Made by a program: the position numbers and the translations under genes. The notes beneath the pieces were generated by a model. The model was not told the origin of the DNA and did no database searches. It saw nothing but the letters and a program-made list of their open reading frames with translations. Of a stretch of DNA of 64,000 nt, positions 25,438-35,084 are shown piece after piece; position 1 is the stretch's first letter; every line of letters starts with the position of its first letter. The stretch is from assembly GCA_029846755.1 (NCBI GenBank), contig JARWBI010000001.1, positions 124,001 to 188,000 of the forward strand. The letters are read 5' to 3'. The DNA comes from Falsirhodobacter flavus (GTDB lineage: Bacteria > Pseudomonadota > Alphaproteobacteria > Rhodobacterales > Rhodobacteraceae).

Positions 25438-25463
25438 CCTTCCATCCGGAGGAGGTGCGCTTC

Positions 25464-25853
25464 ATGCTGAAGCACCGTGGCTTTCCCAGCCGCCTGACCG
25501 GAACAGACTTCCAGTTCACGATCCGTCGCGCGTCGAAAGAGGGGCCGACCAAGATCATCCGCCGCGAAAGATTCCGTGATCGCAAGAGCATGGATCGCGC
25601 CGCCGACGAAGGTTTCATGGCCGCGCTGTGGTATCAGTTCGGCGAGGAGACGTTCGAGCGGGGCAACCTTGACGCCGGACGCTTGTCCTGGCTGTTCGGA
25701 CGCGAAGTCGTTCCCGCCGAGGATCCTTTCGATCCGCAAAGCTACGACGCCTTGCTGCGCATCGACCGCGCCAAGGCCGAGGCATCCTTTCCTGCGGTTT
25801 TCGCAGGCGATGTCGAATTGCCCGAGGAAGACGACGACGATTGGGACGAATGA
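25464..25853 (+). CDS. Uncharacterised acidic-tailed protein (129 aa)
   Basis: I do not recognise a named family. The first half is basic and looks like a beta-rich module (GTDFQFTIRRASKEGPTKII). The middle contains GFMAALWYQFGEETF, and the C-terminus is strongly acidic (ELPEEDDDDWDE). There is no signal peptide or membrane segment. GGAGG at 25451-25455 sits eight bases before the ATG at 25464; a GTG at 25455 in frame is less likely. It begins 26 bases after the preceding terminator, so it probably has its own promoter in or before that hairpin. Confidence 0.72.
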   Translation: MLKHRGFPSRLTGTDFQFTIRRASKEGPTKIIRRERFRDRKSMDRAADEGFMAALWYQFGEETFERGNLDAGRLSWLFGREVVPAEDPFDPQSYDALLRIDRAKAEASFPAVFAGDVELPEEDDDDWDE

Positions 25854-25879
25854 TCCCCGTCTGTAACATTCTGGGCCGG

Positions 25880-25904
25880 GAACCGCCGACGATCACGGCG
25901 GTTC
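25880..25904 (+). terminator. Possible terminator hairpin after the 25464 gene
   Basis: GAACCGCCG (25880-25888), loop ACGATCA, CGGCGGTTC (25896-25904): a perfect 9-bp stem in the gap before the next lipoprotein. The T-rich stretch begins only about 10 bases later, so termination is uncertain. Confidence 0.5.
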
Positions 25905-25981
25905 ACGCAAATCTCTCTTTTCCCTGCCGACCGTTCGGATAAAATCGCGGCATAATAAAACGCGAACGGAGGCCGAGCATC

Positions 25982-26284
25982 ATGGTCAAAGCGAAATTTC
26001 TGGTTCTGGCGGCGGTAATGGCGACGGCGGTTGCCGGCTGCACCGACCCCTATGGCAACAACTATGGCGGCGGCTACGGTGGCGGCTATGGCAACACGGG
26101 CGGCAACTATTACGGTGCCTCGAACAGCCCGACCAACAGCGCGGCGATCCGCACGCTGGGCGGCGCGGCGGCGGGTGCGGTGATCGCGGATGCGACCGGC
26201 GGCAGCAAGACGCGCGGCGCGATGATCGGCGCCCTTGCAGGCGGCGTGTCCTGCGGCGTTCCCGGCCTTCCGGCCTGCCACTGA
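25982..26284 (+). CDS. Glycine-rich lipoprotein with glycine-zipper segment
   Basis: This 100-residue lipoprotein has a signal peptide with lipobox VAGC (Cys20). It then has a Tyr/Gly-rich repeat (GGGYGGGYGNTGG) and a hydrophobic glycine-zipper region (about 58-92, GGAAAGAVIADATGG and GAMIGALAGG). Related 2TM glycine-zipper lipoproteins are outer-membrane associated, sometimes with stress induction; the exact role is unknown. The region before it is A/T rich (CATAAT near 25953) and probably carries its promoter. It ends at a strong bidirectional terminator. Confidence 0.8.
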   Translation: MVKAKFLVLAAVMATAVAGCTDPYGNNYGGGYGGGYGNTGGNYYGASNSPTNSAAIRTLGGAAAGAVIADATGGSKTRGAMIGALAGGVSCGVPGLPACH

Positions 26285-26287
26285 ACC

Positions 26288-26315
26288 AAAAAAGGCCGCC
26301 TTCGGGCGGCCTTTT
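26288..26315. terminator. Bidirectional terminator between the lipoprotein and DUF4174 genes
   Basis: An A run, GGCCGCC (26294-26300), TTCG tetraloop and GGCGGCC (26305-26311) then TTTT. The A and T tracts allow termination on both strands; the minus-strand DUF4174 stop lies at its right edge. Confidence 0.88.
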
Positions 26316-26719
26316 CAATAGCTGCCGGCGTCTTCGATTTCCTGCCGCCGCAGGGGGAACTTGTCGATGGCGCGGACGATCTCGCGCACATGCCAGGGCA
26401 TCGGCTTGCGCAGGGCGACCTTGCCGTCCTTTTCCATGATGACGAGCGAGAACCCACGCGGGCGCAGCTTCTCGCGCACGGCGCTGCGCGCGGCGGGGTC
26501 AGTGTCGGTGATGACCACCACATCGCGGTCCTCCAGCGACTGCGCATCGCGGGCGAGGTATTCCATTTGCGTGCGAAAAGCGGGATCTTCGGCGCTGTCG
26601 GCAAAGACGACGACGGGGCGTTTCTGCCACAGATAGTCGTCCAGCGCGACATCGGCCGCTGGCAAGGTCTGGCCGAAGGCGGCCATCGGCAGAAAAAGGA
26701 TCAGGGCTAAACTACGCAT
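26315..26719 (-). CDS. Secreted DUF4174 protein
   Basis: This 134-residue protein has a signal peptide (about 1-16, ending AAFGQ) and a thioredoxin-like DUF4174 domain. It contains RPVVVFADSAEDPAF near the start, DVVVITDTDP, and the C-terminal KPMPWHVREIVRAIDKFPLRRQE that is typical of the family. No redox cysteines are present. The family is periplasmic with unknown function. It lies downstream of the TerB/DnaJ gene on the same strand with a gap of 39 bases. Confidence 0.85.
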   Translation of the reverse strand: MRSLALILFLPMAAFGQTLPAADVALDDYLWQKRPVVVFADSAEDPAFRTQMEYLARDAQSLEDRDVVVITDTDPAARSAVREKLRPRGFSLVIMEKDGKVALRKPMPWHVREIVRAIDKFPLRRQEIEDAGSY

Positions 26720-26758
26720 GATCGCAATATAGGCGATGCGCGCGCAAAACCGAATGCG

Positions 26759-27445
26759 TCAAGCTGCCTGCTTGGCGTTGATTTCTTCCCAGGCGGTGTT
26801 GATGTCGATCAAACGACGTTCCGCCAGACGGATCGCTTCGGGCGGAACACCGCGGGCGATCATCCGGTCGGGATGGCTTTCGCGCACCGCCTTCTTCCAC
26901 GCATTGCGGACCTGAGAGATCGGGGCGCCGTGATCCACGCCCAGCACGTCATAGGGATCGCGGGGCGCGCCCGGCACGACCCGCGCCCGGATCGCGCGAT
27001 AGCAGCCATCGCCCAGCCCGAAGATGCGGGCGACTTCGGTCAGGAAAGCATCCTCGGCCGGGTGAAAACCGCCATCGGCAACGGCGACGTGGAACAGACC
27101 CTCAAGGATGTCGATGCGCACCTGCTTCTGGTGGCTGAACATCCGCGCGATCCGGCGGGCGTAATGTTCGAACCCCGCCACGTCCTGCCGCGCAAGGTTG
27201 AAGACGCGGGCGGCGTTCTTCTCCTCGCCCGGCGGAATGGCAAAGATGCAGCGAAAGGCCGAGACCTCGGTCCGGCTGACCTCACCGTCGGCCTTGGCCA
27301 TCTTGGCGCCAAGGCTGATGATGGCGATGGTGAAGGCGACGGACCTTTCCGGCGGCGATTTCAGCCGGCTGAACACTTCCGACAGCGATTCACCGCTGGC
27401 AAGCGCCGCAAGGGCTTCGGATATGCGGGTCCAGATCGACATCAT
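26759..27445 (-). CDS. DjlA-like TerB/J-domain co-chaperone
   Basis: This 228-residue protein combines an N-terminal TerB-like helical domain (about 30-150, with LGAKMAKADGEVSRTE and VAVADGGFHPAED) and a C-terminal J domain (about 163-225). The J domain carries the HPD motif (ESHPDRM) that stimulates DnaK. It resembles DjlA but lacks the N-terminal membrane anchor. It probably acts as a cytoplasmic DnaK co-chaperone with a TerB sensing module. A second ATG three bases downstream is equally possible as start. Confidence 0.85.
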   Translation of the reverse strand: MMSIWTRISEALAALASGESLSEVFSRLKSPPERSVAFTIAIISLGAKMAKADGEVSRTEVSAFRCIFAIPPGEEKNAARVFNLARQDVAGFEHYARRIARMFSHQKQVRIDILEGLFHVAVADGGFHPAEDAFLTEVARIFGLGDGCYRAIRARVVPGAPRDPYDVLGVDHGAPISQVRNAWKKAVRESHPDRMIARGVPPEAIRLAERRLIDINTAWEEINAKQAA

Positions 27446-27467
27446 GCAACCATAGCGCGAACGCGCC

Positions 27468-27953
27468 TCAAAGAAACTTCTGCATCAGGACCAGATCGAG
27501 CCACTGGCCCCATTTGAAGCCCGAACGCGGCACCACCGCCGTATGCTCATAGCCCAGCGCGGCGTGGAAGGCGAGGCCTTCGGGGTTCTGGGCGCTGACC
27601 CCGGCAATCATGGAATGCGCGCCCATTGCCCGCGCGTGATCCTCCACCGCCGTCATCAACGCGCGGCCGAACCCGCGCCCCTTGGCGGCAGGCAGCAGCG
27701 CGACGGTATTCTCCATCGTGAAGCGATAGCCGTAGCCGCCGCGAAACTGGGCATAGGTGGCAAAGCCGAGGATGCCGTCCGCTTCCTCGGCCACGAAGAA
27801 CGCAAAGCCCTGTTCGGGGCGTTCGCGGATCGCGGTTTCCACCTCGGCCGGGGTCTTCTCGATCTCGGAGAAATTCGCGAGCGAGTCGCGGATCATCGTG
27901 TTCCAGACCTCGCGCACCTGCGGGGCATCGGCAAGCGTGGCGGGTCGGATCAT
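27468..27953 (-). CDS. GNAT N-acetyltransferase (PAT/MnaT type)
   Basis: This 161-residue GNAT enzyme has the acetyl-CoA-binding motif LLPAAKGRGFGRALM (about 88-102) and the core strand FFVAEEADGILGFATY. The C-terminal segment GYEHTAVVPRSGFKWGQWLD resembles phosphinothricin or methionine-sulfoximine acetyltransferases (PAT/MnaT). The natural substrate is probably an amino-acid derivative. It lies 63 bases downstream of ppx on the same strand, with a GC hairpin in the gap. Confidence 0.83.
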   Translation of the reverse strand: MIRPATLADAPQVREVWNTMIRDSLANFSEIEKTPAEVETAIRERPEQGFAFFVAEEADGILGFATYAQFRGGYGYRFTMENTVALLPAAKGRGFGRALMTAVEDHARAMGAHSMIAGVSAQNPEGLAFHAALGYEHTAVVPRSGFKWGQWLDLVLMQKFL

Positions 27954-28016
27954 CGGCGGCTCCGTGGGGAAGGGCGGGGGGCCAATGATTAGGCCCGCCG
28001 CCGCCGCGCCGCAAGC

Positions 28017-29552
28017 CTAGTCGGCGACGATTTCGCTGGAGGCCTTCAGCGCCGAGACCAGCGATTTGAACCGCGCCTGCGCCACCTCGCCAAACAGGGC
28101 CTGCCCTTCGCGCGTCAGTTTCAGCGTCAGCACGCGTTTCTTCGGCTTCCAATGCAGCGATCCCGCCTCGGTCGGATCGTCCATGGTGAACATCGCGCCG
28201 AAACGCATCGCTTTGCCCAGAACCTCGGCCTCCTGGATCTGGTCGTCGTCCAGCAGCCTGAACAGCGGCTCCAGCCGCGAACCGGCCCGGCTGTTCTTGT
28301 AACGATGCAGCAAGGCAAGCCCCAGAAACACCCGTCCCGGATGGTCCAACCCGCCAAGGTTGGCGCGCGTCGCGTTGTCGAAGCAGACCTCGGCGCGGTA
28401 ATCGGGGTGGGCGCGCCATGTGGTGTCGTGCAGCAGGCAAGCAGCGCGGATGAGGCGCTCGCGCTCGGGCGTGCAGCCCTCGAACAGCGGCGACAGGAAG
28501 TGGAACAGCTTCTTGCCGAAGCCGGGAACGCGTGCCGATGTCATCTCGGCCGCCCGTGCCGCTTCGATCAGCGGATCGCGCGCGCGCAATTTCGCGGGCA
28601 TCACCTCATACAGCAGGCCCTCGCGGATGCCGTAGGAGGACACGTCGATCTCGGACGGCTTGAAGATCCGGACCAGCTCGCGCAGCACTTCGCAGGCCAG
28701 CGGCACAAGTTCCATCCGTTCGGCCGACGTGCCGGTCGCACTGCGCAGGGCGGCAAGGTCGGATTGCCCGATCCAGTCCAGCGTCTCCAGCAGCTCCTTG
28801 GGCTGCATGCGGTATTCGTGCAGCACCGTCAGGGGATAGCCGCGCCGTTCCATGTCCAGCCGCGCGATCACCCGCCACGAGCCGCCCACGAGGAAGATGC
28901 GGTCGTTATCCGGCTGGATGACCTCGCGCAGTTCCTTCAGGATGCGTTCGATATGCGCCAGCCGGTCCTTGGCGCTGCCGGGCACCTGCTGCAGCCGGAA
29001 AGGCCCAAGAGGCGAGGTCGCCCGCGCGCCCACCGTGCCGCCGCCGATCCGCGCCAGCTCCATCGAGTTGCCGCCGATGTCGCAGGCGATGCCCGAGGCG
29101 TCCGGCCAGCCCAGAAGCACACCCTGCGCCGAAAGCCGCGCTTCCTCGTCACCGTCCACGACCCAAAGCTTCAGCCCGGTTTCGCGCAGCACCTGACGCT
29201 GGAACTCGGGCCCGTCCTCGGCCTCGCGCACCGCGGCGGTGGCAACGACGGTCAGAGGAGAGATCCCCATGCCCTTGGCCAGCAGCGCGAACCGTTTCAG
29301 CGCGGCCAGCGCCCGCTCGCGCCCCTGTGGGTGCAGGCGATTGGTTTCGGCAAGCCCCTGGCCCAGACCCGCCATGACCTTTTCGTTGAAGAAATAGGCC
29401 GGGCTGCGCGCCGCCCCGTCGAACACGACCATCCGGACCGAGTTAGAGCCCACATCGACGACCCCCACCCGGCTGAGCGCGCGGATCGAGGGATCGTCGA
29501 ACAGATGCCCGCCGAAAAGTTCGTCGCTGTCCTTCGTCTTGGCTGGCGTCAT
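28017..29552 (-). CDS. ppx: Exopolyphosphatase Ppx/GppA
   Basis: This 511-residue ASKHA-fold phosphatase degrades polyphosphate or hydrolyses pppGpp. The phosphate loops are visible as VVDVGSNSVRMVVFD and CDIGGNSMEL, and an HD-like C-terminal domain follows (ACLLHDTTWRAHP). The ATG at 29552 has GGAGGAG. It follows ppk by 53 bases, so polyphosphate synthesis and breakdown are co-transcribed. The choice between exopolyphosphatase and pppGpp phosphatase is not decided by sequence; the ppk neighbour favours the first. Confidence 0.92.
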   Translation of the reverse strand: MTPAKTKDSDELFGGHLFDDPSIRALSRVGVVDVGSNSVRMVVFDGAARSPAYFFNEKVMAGLGQGLAETNRLHPQGRERALAALKRFALLAKGMGISPLTVVATAAVREAEDGPEFQRQVLRETGLKLWVVDGDEEARLSAQGVLLGWPDASGIACDIGGNSMELARIGGGTVGARATSPLGPFRLQQVPGSAKDRLAHIERILKELREVIQPDNDRIFLVGGSWRVIARLDMERRGYPLTVLHEYRMQPKELLETLDWIGQSDLAALRSATGTSAERMELVPLACEVLRELVRIFKPSEIDVSSYGIREGLLYEVMPAKLRARDPLIEAARAAEMTSARVPGFGKKLFHFLSPLFEGCTPERERLIRAACLLHDTTWRAHPDYRAEVCFDNATRANLGGLDHPGRVFLGLALLHRYKNSRAGSRLEPLFRLLDDDQIQEAEVLGKAMRFGAMFTMDDPTEAGSLHWKPKKRVLTLKLTREGQALFGEVAQARFKSLVSALKASSEIVAD

Positions 29553-29605
29553 GGCTCCTCCGGGACGCAATCTGGCTATGCGCGCCCGCCACGTGGCGGG
29601 AAACA

Positions 29606-31801
29606 CTATTCTTCCTCCGTCCCGCGCGCGTCGTCGCGGGAATGGGCAAGGCGTGGCACGTCCTTGGCGCCGGCGCTGCCACGGCCTGACAATGACGGGT
29701 TTTCCATGAAGAACCTGTGGCACGAGAAGGGTTCGACCCCTTCGGCTTTCGGTCGGATGAACCGCCCGTCGGCCTGAAGGATCCAGCTTTGCGCCTCGTC
29801 CGCCATGTTGGCGGCCATAATCTGCCCGGTAATCTGTGCCTTCACGGTCGGGTTCATCGCCTCGACCAGCGTTTCGACCCGGCGGTTCAGGTTGCGGCCC
29901 ATCCAGTCGGCGGACGAAAAGAACACCCGCGCCTTTTTCGACGGCAGGCCCATCCCGTTGCCGAAGCAGACGATGCGGCTGTGTTCGAGGAACCGGCCCA
30001 CGATGGATTTGACGCGGATATTCTCGGACAGCCCCTTCACGCCGGGGCGCAGGGCGCAGATGCCGCGGATCACGAGGCTGATCTTCACGCCGGCCTGCGA
30101 GGCGGCATAAAGCGCCTCGATCACCTCGGCCTCGACCAGCGAATTCATCTTGGCCCAGATTTCCGCCGGACGCCCCGCCTTGGCATGTTCGACCTCGGCG
30201 GCGATCATCTCCAGCAGGCGCGGTTTCAGACCGCTGGGCGCAATGGCGAGGTTCTCCAGCCCCTGCGGCTGCACATAGCCCGACAGGTAGTTGAACACCT
30301 TGGTCGCATCCCGGCCCAGCGCCGCATCGCAGGTGAAGAACGACAGGTCGGTATAGATGCGGGCCGTGATCGGGTGATAGTTGCCGGTGCCGTAATGCGT
30401 ATAGGTGACCAGCTGGTCCCCCTCGCGCCGCACGACGGTGCTGATCTTGGCATGGGTCTTGTAGTTCACGAAGCCATAGACGACATGCGCGCCCGCCCGT
30501 TCCAGACGGCGGCTTTGCCGGATGTTCGCCGCCTCGTCGAAGCGGGCGGCGAGTTCGACCAGCGCGGTCACGGATTTCCCGGCCTCGGCCGCTTCGCACA
30601 AGGCGGCGACGATGGGGCTGTCGGTGGACGTGCGATACAGCGTCTGCTTGATCGCCAGCACGTTCGGATCGGTCGCCGCCTGTTGCAGGAAGCGGATCAC
30701 CATGTCGAACGTCTCGTACGGGTGGTGCAGCAGCATGTCCTTCTGGCGGATCGCTGCGAACATGTCGCCGTCATGGTCCGTCACCCGTTCCGGCACGCGC
30801 GGGGTGAAGGGCGGCCACAGCAGGTCGGGCCGCGAGGACAGCACCAGTTCCTTCACATCGGCCATGCCGATCAGCCCGCGCACCTCGACCACCTCGTCGT
30901 CGGAGACGCCCAGTTCTTCCTTGATAAGGTCGAACAGCTCGTCCGGTGCGCCCGCGCTGATCTTCAGTCGGATCACGTCGCCACGGCGGCGGCGTTTCAA
31001 CGCCGTCTCGAATTCGCGGACCAGATCCTCGGCCTCTTCCTCCACCTCCAGATCGCTGTCGCGCAGCACACGGAAGGTGCAGTGGCCACGGTCGGTATAG
31101 CCGGGGAACAGCATGTCCAGATGGAGCAGCAGCAACTCCTCCAGCGGGACGAAGCGATTTTCGCCCGCGCGCCCCGGAAGGGCGACGAAGCGTGCGATCT
31201 GCGCCGGGATCGGAAGGATGGCCTGAAGACGGCGGCGGTCCGTGACGCGTTCCAGTTCCAGCCCGAGGCAGAAGCCGGTGTTCGGGATGAACGGGAAGGG
31301 GTGCGCCGGGTCGATCGCCAGCGGCGACAGCACCGGGAACACCTTGTTCAGGAAGTGTTCCTCAAGGTGCCGGTGGTCGCGCTGCGTCAGCTTGGACCGG
31401 GTCAGCAGGGTGATCCCCTCGGCCTCCATCAGCTTCCTGAGCTTGTTGTAGACCGTCTGCTGCGTATGCATCAGCTTGCGGGCATCGGCGTTGATGAGGG
31501 CAAGCTGTTCCGCCGGGCTGCGCCCATCCTCCGACAGGCCGGGGTTCGACCGGCGCGCCAATGCGCGCAGGCCCGCCACCCGGACGGTATAGAATTCATC
31601 AAGGTTCGTCGCCGAGATCGACAGGAACCGCAGACGTTCCAGAAGCGGAACGGCGGGGTTCGACGCCTCCTCCAGCACACGCCAGTTGAAAGCCAGCCAG
31701 CTCAACTCGCGATTGAAGAAGCGACGGGGACCGGCAACTTCGGCTGCGGGCAGCGTAACCGGTTGAGGAAACGGGGATTTGAGGAAGTCAGCGAGGGTCA
31801 T
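29606..31801 (-). CDS. ppk: Polyphosphate kinase 1
   Basis: This 731-residue PPK1 transfers the ATP gamma phosphate to polyphosphate through a phospho-histidine. Seen are the N-terminal [17 protein letters not shown], the kinase core with [20 protein letters not shown], and the conserved [14 protein letters not shown] near the end. The start at 31801 (MTLADFLKS) is preferred to a GTG 18 bases upstream. It is the middle gene of hdaA-ppk-ppx, a gene order frequent in Rhodobacterales. The C-terminal 40 residues ([15 protein letters not shown] onward) look low-complexity. Confidence 0.96.
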   Translation of the reverse strand: MTLADFLKSPFPQPVTLPAAEVAGPRRFFNRELSWLAFNWRVLEEASNPAVPLLERLRFLSISATNLDEFYTVRVAGLRALARRSNPGLSEDGRSPAEQLALINADARKLMHTQQTVYNKLRKLMEAEGITLLTRSKLTQRDHRHLEEHFLNKVFPVLSPLAIDPAHPFPFIPNTGFCLGLELERVTDRRRLQAILPIPAQIARFVALPGRAGENRFVPLEELLLLHLDMLFPGYTDRGHCTFRVLRDSDLEVEEEAEDLVREFETALKRRRRGDVIRLKISAGAPDELFDLIKEELGVSDDEVVEVRGLIGMADVKELVLSSRPDLLWPPFTPRVPERVTDHDGDMFAAIRQKDMLLHHPYETFDMVIRFLQQAATDPNVLAIKQTLYRTSTDSPIVAALCEAAEAGKSVTALVELAARFDEAANIRQSRRLERAGAHVVYGFVNYKTHAKISTVVRREGDQLVTYTHYGTGNYHPITARIYTDLSFFTCDAALGRDATKVFNYLSGYVQPQGLENLAIAPSGLKPRLLEMIAAEVEHAKAGRPAEIWAKMNSLVEAEVIEALYAASQAGVKISLVIRGICALRPGVKGLSENIRVKSIVGRFLEHSRIVCFGNGMGLPSKKARVFFSSADWMGRNLNRRVETLVEAMNPTVKAQITGQIMAANMADEAQSWILQADGRFIRPKAEGVEPFSCHRFFMENPSLSGRGSAGAKDVPRLAHSRDDARGTEEE

Positions 31802-31843
31802 GCGCCTTGCCTTAGTCACGCCAAAGATGAATGTCTTGTGAAG

Positions 31844-32539
31844 TTATTGTAACAGGTGATTTGTGACACTGTCATATTCCAGAACCTCGGCGGCAAGTTG
31901 CCGGGTGATGGGGCGATGCTCCTGCAACGAGCGGGAATCCAGTGCTGCGACAAGGGCGCGGGCCGCCCCGATGGAGCGGTCCATGCGCGTCACCAGATAG
32001 GGCACCAGCGCGGGCGGCACGGCGATCTGGCGGTCGGCGAACAGCTTCACCAGCACCGCCGACAGCATCGCGTCATCGGGCGATTCGATCCGCGCGACCG
32101 GCGCCGCCATCATCCGGCTGAGCACGTCCGGCAGCATCAGCCCCCAATCGCGCGGCGGGGCCGATGCGGTCAGCAGCAGGGGTTTTCCGGCTGCGGCCAT
32201 CAGGTTGTGCAGGTGGAACAGCGCTTCCTCCGCTTCCTGTTCGCCCGCAAGGCGGTCGGCATCTTCCAGAACGACGGCATCCTCGCGCGTCAGCGCCTCC
32301 AGATCGGCGCCGGGCATCGCGCCGCTGTCCACCAGAACCGCGTTCGCCTCGGCGGCCCAGACATGGGCCAGATGCGTCTTGCCCGCGCCACGTGGGCCGA
32401 CCAGCACCATCTTGCCGCCGGGCCATGCGCGCCAGCCTTCAAGGCTTGCCAGCGCCAGCGCATTGGACGGCGCAACGAACAGGTCCGCGCGTCCAAGGGC
32501 AGGGCGTGCCGGCAGGTCGAAGGCCAGCTGGCGGATCAA
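31844..32539 (-). CDS. hdaA: DnaA regulatory inactivator HdaA
   Basis: This 231-residue AAA+ protein corresponds to the ATPase part of DnaA without DNA-binding domain IV. It has Walker A GPRGAGKTH (48-56), a Walker B-like stretch VVLEDADRL, and sensor regions. With the sliding clamp it stimulates ATP hydrolysis by DnaA and prevents re-initiation. The start is TTG at 32539, overlapping the stop of the permease gene (TTGA); the N-terminal QLAFDLP includes the clamp-binding type motif. It precedes ppk by 42 bases. Confidence 0.88.
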   Translation of the reverse strand: MIRQLAFDLPARPALGRADLFVAPSNALALASLEGWRAWPGGKMVLVGPRGAGKTHLAHVWAAEANAVLVDSGAMPGADLEALTREDAVVLEDADRLAGEQEAEEALFHLHNLMAAAGKPLLLTASAPPRDWGLMLPDVLSRMMAAPVARIESPDDAMLSAVLVKLFADRQIAVPPALVPYLVTRMDRSIGAARALVAALDSRSLQEHRPITRQLAAEVLEYDSVTNHLLQ

Positions 32540-33615
32540 CCCTGCTCTTCCCGGTAGGGGGATGCCTCGATCCCGTGATAGAGGCGGCTGGCCTTGTATT
32601 GCGCGATGCCGAAACGTGCGATCACGCCGATGGCGGCGGCGACCGGAACCGCAACCAGCATCCCCACGAAGCCGAACAGCGCCCCGAAGGCGGATAGCGC
32701 AAACAGCAGCCAGACCGGGTGCAGGCCCACCGAATTGCCGACAAGGCGCGGGGTCAGGATGTTGCCCTCGACGAACTGGCCGGACTGGAAGATCGCCCAG
32801 ATGATGATGATCGACCACCAGTCGCCCCAGAACTGGAACAGCGCCAGACCGATGGCCAGGCCCCCGCCCACGAGCGCGCCGACATAGGGGATGAAGGTCA
32901 GGAAGCCCGCAATGGCCCCGACGATGGCCCCGAAGTTCAGCCCCGCCGCCATCAGCGCAAAGGCGTAATAGGTGCCGAGGATGATGCAGACCGTCATCTG
33001 CCCGCGCACGAAACCGGCCAGCACATGGTCGATCTCGCGGCACAGTTCGCGGATGGTTGGGGCGTGGTCCAGGGGCAGGAGGGTGTCGATCTTGGCCACC
33101 ATCTTGTCCCAGTCCAGCAGCAGATAGAAGGCGACGACCGGCGCAACGATCATGAACACCACCGCGTTGATGACCGAGAACACTGAGGAGATCAGCGTGT
33201 TCGCCATCTGCCCGCCGCGCTGCTGGATGGTCTGGCCCAGCGAATCCAGCGTCTGGCGGATGGTCGAGGTTTCGTCGTTCAGCTGCGGGAAGCGGTCCAG
33301 CAGGAAGGTCTGAAGCTGGCTGAAGATGGCGGGCGCGGAATTGATGAGCTGCGTCAGCTGGTTCACCAGCGTCGGGATGACGGCCAGCACCAGCAGCACG
33401 AAGATCAGCACCGCCCCGACTGCAATCACCGCCGTTGCCAGCGCCCGGCTCAGGCCCAGCCGTTCCAGACGGTCCGCGATGGGGTCGAGGAAATAGGCGA
33501 TGGCCCCGCCGACAAGGAAGGGAAGGATCACGTTCCCCAGAAGCCACAGCGCGATCAGGAACACCAGCGCGGCAACGCCCCACCATTTCGCTTGATCGAA
33601 GCGTGAAATTCCCAT
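32536..33615 (-). CDS. AI-2E family transporter (PerM-like)
   Basis: This 359-residue inner-membrane protein has about eight helices and the family motifs FLVGGAIAYFLDPIADRLE, AGFLTFIPYVGALVGGGLA and GNILTPRLVGNSVGLHP. The family includes autoinducer-2 and ion exporters; the substrate here is unknown. The start at 33615 (MGISRFDQ) has GGGGCC upstream; an ATG at 33630 is possible. Its stop overlaps the hdaA start, a linkage conserved in many proteobacteria. Confidence 0.9.
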   Translation of the reverse strand: MGISRFDQAKWWGVAALVFLIALWLLGNVILPFLVGGAIAYFLDPIADRLERLGLSRALATAVIAVGAVLIFVLLVLAVIPTLVNQLTQLINSAPAIFSQLQTFLLDRFPQLNDETSTIRQTLDSLGQTIQQRGGQMANTLISSVFSVINAVVFMIVAPVVAFYLLLDWDKMVAKIDTLLPLDHAPTIRELCREIDHVLAGFVRGQMTVCIILGTYYAFALMAAGLNFGAIVGAIAGFLTFIPYVGALVGGGLAIGLALFQFWGDWWSIIIIWAIFQSGQFVEGNILTPRLVGNSVGLHPVWLLFALSAFGALFGFVGMLVAVPVAAAIGVIARFGIAQYKASRLYHGIEASPYREEQG

Positions 33616-33746
33616 CGGCGGCCCCTTCATGTCTTCGGCAACACATCGCCCATGCCGCCCCCCCATGCAAGCGAAAGCGCGCGGCGCTTGCCTGTCATGG
33701 GCGATCCGCCTAAACCCCGTGCTGACCCTGTTCTTATGAGGCCCTC

Positions 33747-35084
33747 ATGCGCCTGAGCCGCTACTTCCTGCCCGTCCTGAAGGAAAACCCGTCCGAGGCG
33801 CAGATCGTCTCGCACCGCTACATGCTGCGTGCGGGGATGATAAAGCAGCAGTCGGCGGGGATCTATTCCTGGCTGCCCATGGGCTTCAAGGTGCTGAAGC
33901 GGATCGAGCAGATCGTCCACGAGGAACAGATCCGCGTCGGCCACCTGCCGCTGCTGATGCCCACGCTGCAAACGGCCGACCTGTGGCGCGAATCCGGGCG
34001 CTACGACGATTACGGGCAGGAAATGCTGCGCATCAAGGACCGTCAGGGCCGCGAGATGCTGTATGGCCCCACGAACGAGGAGATGATCACCGACATCTTC
34101 CGCGCCCATGTGAACAGCTATAAAGACCTGCCGCTGACGCTGTATCAAATCCAGTGGAAGTTCCGTGACGAGGTCCGCCCCCGGTTCGGCGTGATGCGCG
34201 GGCGCGAATTCCTGATGAAGGACGGCTATTCCTTCGACATCGATCGGGATTCGGCGCTGCACGCCTATAACCGCCACATGGTTTCCTATCTGCGGTCCTA
34301 TGAACGCATGGGCCTGACGGCGATCCCGATGCGCGCGGCCTCCGGCCCCATCGGCGGCGACAACACCCATGAATTCCTTGTGCTGGCCTCGACCGGCGAG
34401 AGCGAGGTCTTCTATGACAGCGCCGTCACCGATCTGAAGCTGGGTGCGCGCGAGGTGGACGTGGACGATCGCGCCGCCGTCGCCGGCATCTGCGAGGAGT
34501 TCACGACCCTTTACGCCCGCACGGATGAGACGCACGATCAGGCGCTGTTCGACGCCGTCCCCGAAGAACGCCGCAAGGTGGGCCGCGGGATCGAGGTCGG
34601 GCAGATTTTCTATTTCGGCACCAAATATTCGGAATCGATGGGTGCCAATGTCGTGACTGCCGATGGCAGCCGCGTTCCGGTCGAAATGGGCTCGCACGGG
34701 ATCGGCGTGTCGCGTCTGCTTGGCGCGATCATAGAAGCCTCTCACGACGACAAGGGCATCATCTGGCCCGAAGGCGTCACCCCGTTCCATGTCGGCATCG
34801 TCAACCTGAAACAGGGTGACGCCGCGACCGACAGCGCCTGCAACGCGCTTTACGCCGCCTTGATCGGCAAGGGGCTGGAGCCGCTCTATGACGACCGGGA
34901 TGAGCGGGCAGGCGCGAAATTCGCAACGATGGACCTGATCGGCCTGCCGTGGCGCGTGACCGTCGGGCCGCGCGGTCTGGCGGCGGGCAAGGTGGAGCTG
35001 ACCTCGCGCCGCACCGGGGAATCCGAGGAGGTCTCGCTGGAGGCCGCCGTGGACCGTCTGACGCAGATCTACGCGAGCCGCTGA
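33747..35084 (+). CDS. proS: Prolyl-tRNA synthetase (short alphaproteobacterial type)
   Basis: This 445-residue class II synthetase lacks the INS editing insertion between motifs 2 and 3, as in other alphaproteobacterial ProS. Motif 2 is [22 protein letters not shown] and motif 3 is [15 protein letters not shown]. The anticodon-binding domain spans about 350-445. Without INS, Ala-tRNA-Pro must be cleared by a trans-editing factor, which is not in this window. The stop overlaps the start of the Lol permease gene (TGATG). Confidence 0.96.
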   Translation: MRLSRYFLPVLKENPSEAQIVSHRYMLRAGMIKQQSAGIYSWLPMGFKVLKRIEQIVHEEQIRVGHLPLLMPTLQTADLWRESGRYDDYGQEMLRIKDRQGREMLYGPTNEEMITDIFRAHVNSYKDLPLTLYQIQWKFRDEVRPRFGVMRGREFLMKDGYSFDIDRDSALHAYNRHMVSYLRSYERMGLTAIPMRAASGPIGGDNTHEFLVLASTGESEVFYDSAVTDLKLGAREVDVDDRAAVAGICEEFTTLYARTDETHDQALFDAVPEERRKVGRGIEVGQIFYFGTKYSESMGANVVTADGSRVPVEMGSHGIGVSRLLGAIIEASHDDKGIIWPEGVTPFHVGIVNLKQGDAATDSACNALYAALIGKGLEPLYDDRDERAGAKFATMDLIGLPWRVTVGPRGLAAGKVELTSRRTGESEEVSLEAAVDRLTQIYASR

